Positions 6,559 to 7,474 of a DNA stretch of 7,474 bases are shown one piece after another (position 1 is the first letter of the stretch; every line of letters starts with the position of its first letter). The position numbers were made by a program, and so were the translations under genes. Below the pieces are notes generated by a model, which searched no databases, was not told where the DNA came from, and worked only from the letters and a program-made list of their open reading frames with translations. Location of the stretch: NCBI GenBank assembly GCA_029262095.1, contig JAJDAB010000012.1, forward strand, positions 1-7,474, written 5' to 3'. The DNA comes from Candidatus Hydrogenedentota bacterium (GTDB taxonomy: Bacteria > Hydrogenedentota > Hydrogenedentia > Hydrogenedentales > SLHB01).

Positions 6559-7312
6559 TTCTCACCAAAAAGAACCCGGTCGATTCGGCGAAGACGGGGC
6601 TGCCGTCATTCAAGTAACGCCCGGCCAAATTGTTGGCGCTGCACTCTTCCTATTGGTTGCCGCCGCGATCATTTTCTTTGCGGGCATGTTCGCTCGCGGA
6701 TTGACGATGACCGCGTCGAATGAAGATGTGATTCCTACTCCACAACCATCAAGTGACGTGATCGAAGGGACCTCGATTCCCGCACCCGATCCCAAGATTC
6801 CAGAGGTAGATCCCGCGCCGCAACCTCAAGAACCGGCAGAAGAACCTCCGCTCGATGAGCCTGATCCGGAACCCGTTGTTGTTGTAGAAGTGCCGAGTGT
6901 CGTCGAACCCGAGTCGGCCCCGGCAGAAGTTGAAGCACCAAAAGAAGTTATGGAATTGGCGGTCTCCGAGCCGGAACCAGCGCCAGAACCGGAGCCCGCA
7001 ACGCCTGAGGAAACAACACCTCTTCCCCCAGAGCCTGAGCCCGAACCGCTGCCGGAGATTCCACCGTCGACAGATGGTCCGTATACCGTGCAAGTCATGT
7101 CCATCGGAATCGCCAAACGTGCACAGGCTGAAGCATTTCAACGCGATGCGCATGAAAACAAAGACGTGCAACTCGAGCTCGTCGAAACAGCCGACGGCAA
7201 ATCGATCCGCGCGTTCGCAGGGTCATATGCCGACAAGGCGACCGCGGGAAAAGCCAGAGACGCGTTATTGCACGCCGGTTTTGACGGCTGCTTCGTTAAG
7301 AAACGCGATTAG
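6551..7312 (+). CDS. SPOR-domain protein with one membrane span and a Pro/Glu-rich linker
   Basis: The 253-residue protein has three parts: a polar cytoplasmic N-terminus (1-25), a membrane span at about 27-50 (IVGAALFLLVAAAIIFFAGM), and a long periplasmic part. The linker (about 60-175) is very rich in proline and glutamate, with PEP-type repeats such as EPEPAPEPEPA and EPEPEPLPEIPP. Residues 177-252 form a SPOR domain: YTVQVMSIGIAKRAQAEAFQ begins the first strand and helix, and IRAFAGSYADKATAGKARDALL matches the second half. SPOR domains bind peptidoglycan strands stripped of stem peptides, mostly at division sites (as in FtsN, DamX). The layout is FtsN/DamX-like but does not prove a division role. 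Its ATG overlaps the end of the preceding gene by eight bases, which suggests translational coupling. The stiff, extended linker would let the domain reach through the periplasm to the cell wall. Confidence 0.9.
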   Translation: MSDSHQKEPGRFGEDGAAVIQVTPGQIVGAALFLLVAAAIIFFAGMFARGLTMTASNEDVIPTPQPSSDVIEGTSIPAPDPKIPEVDPAPQPQEPAEEPPLDEPDPEPVVVVEVPSVVEPESAPAEVEAPKEVMELAVSEPEPAPEPEPATPEETTPLPPEPEPEPLPEIPPSTDGPYTVQVMSIGIAKRAQAEAFQRDAHENKDVQLELVETADGKSIRAFAGSYADKATAGKARDALLHAGFDGCFVKKRD

Positions 7313-7333
7313 TACGGCGCGCATGGAGTCCAT

Positions 7334-7474
7334 ATGAACGTAGCCGTGATTGGTCCAGGCGCACTCGGTATTTTGTATGCAACGCGATTGGCCGATAGTG
7401 GGGCCACTGCAACGCTGGTGGACTATGATCTCGCGCGTATCAAGCGCCTCAATGGCACTGGACTAACCGTCGAA
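7334..7474 (+). CDS. 2-dehydropantoate 2-reductase (ketopantoate reductase) family protein, 5' end only
   Basis: The first 47 codons are present; the gene leaves the window at the right edge. MNVAVIGPGALGILYATRLA is a Rossmann nucleotide-binding start with the GxGxxG loop (G7, G9, G12). ALG followed by an aromatic/small helix is typical of the PanE/ApbA family. PanE reduces 2-dehydropantoate to pantoate with NADPH in the cytoplasm, for pantothenate and coenzyme A synthesis. The family has many paralogues with other 2-oxo acid substrates, and the C-terminal half that would help decide is missing, so I give no symbol. D30 at the end of the second strand (TLVDYD) is an acidic residue of the kind that often favours NADH over NADPH. 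GGAG (7325-7328) lies five bases before the ATG. Only 21 bases separate it from the SPOR gene, so it is probably co-transcribed. Confidence 0.8.
   Translation, partial: MNVAVIGPGALGILYATRLADSGATATLVDYDLARIKRLNGTGLTVE

Noticed and set aside
6826..7116. Minus-strand frame with long Ser-Gly repeats
   Set aside because: It is the reverse complement of the Pro/Glu-rich linker of the SPOR protein; the repeat is explained by that linker.

Overview
The window is a compact stretch of a bacterial chromosome of moderate GC (I estimate the mid-50s percent by eye). Eight genes or gene parts are visible, two of them on the minus strand. The organism is probably Gram-negative: there is a 1015-residue AsmA-like protein of the kind that bridges inner and outer membranes, followed by a membrane-anchored SPOR (peptidoglycan-binding) protein. 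The exact lineage cannot be fixed from the sequence. My weak impression is one of the less-studied diderm phyla around Planctomycetota/Hydrogenedentota. No rRNA, tRNA, CRISPR array, insertion sequence or phage gene was seen.

Left block (1-1307, minus strand): the start of a thioredoxin-type arsenate reductase (arsC), cut by the window edge, lies 30 bases downstream of a fold-type III PLP enzyme of the D-threonine aldolase / 'amino acid deaminase/aldolase' family. A candidate sigma70-type promoter for this pair lies at 1376-1404. The 135-base gap 1308-1442 separates it from the plus-strand genes.

Middle block (1443-2908, plus strand): a 78-residue single-pass membrane protein with a proline-rich tail is followed by recA. 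RecA is complete, with all hallmark motifs. Its leader holds a TTGACA promoter candidate, a LexA-like palindrome and a good ribosome binding site. The 170 bases between these two genes also hold an in-frame, protein-like reading continuation of the small gene past its stop codon.

Right block (2945-7474, plus strand): a tight gene string. The AsmA-like protein overlaps a 189-residue uncharacterised protein by four bases (ATGA), which overlaps the SPOR protein by eight bases. After 21 bases comes the start of a ketopantoate-reductase-family gene cut by the right edge. The first two overlaps suggest translational coupling and a shared envelope role. The reductase may simply be co-transcribed.

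The most striking structural feature is a near-textbook intrinsic terminator (9-bp perfect stem plus T-run, 3006-3040) about 100 bases after recA. It sits inside the first codons of the AsmA-like gene, exactly where its membrane anchor is encoded. It could end the recA transcript, or act as an attenuator controlled by translation of the downstream envelope operon.
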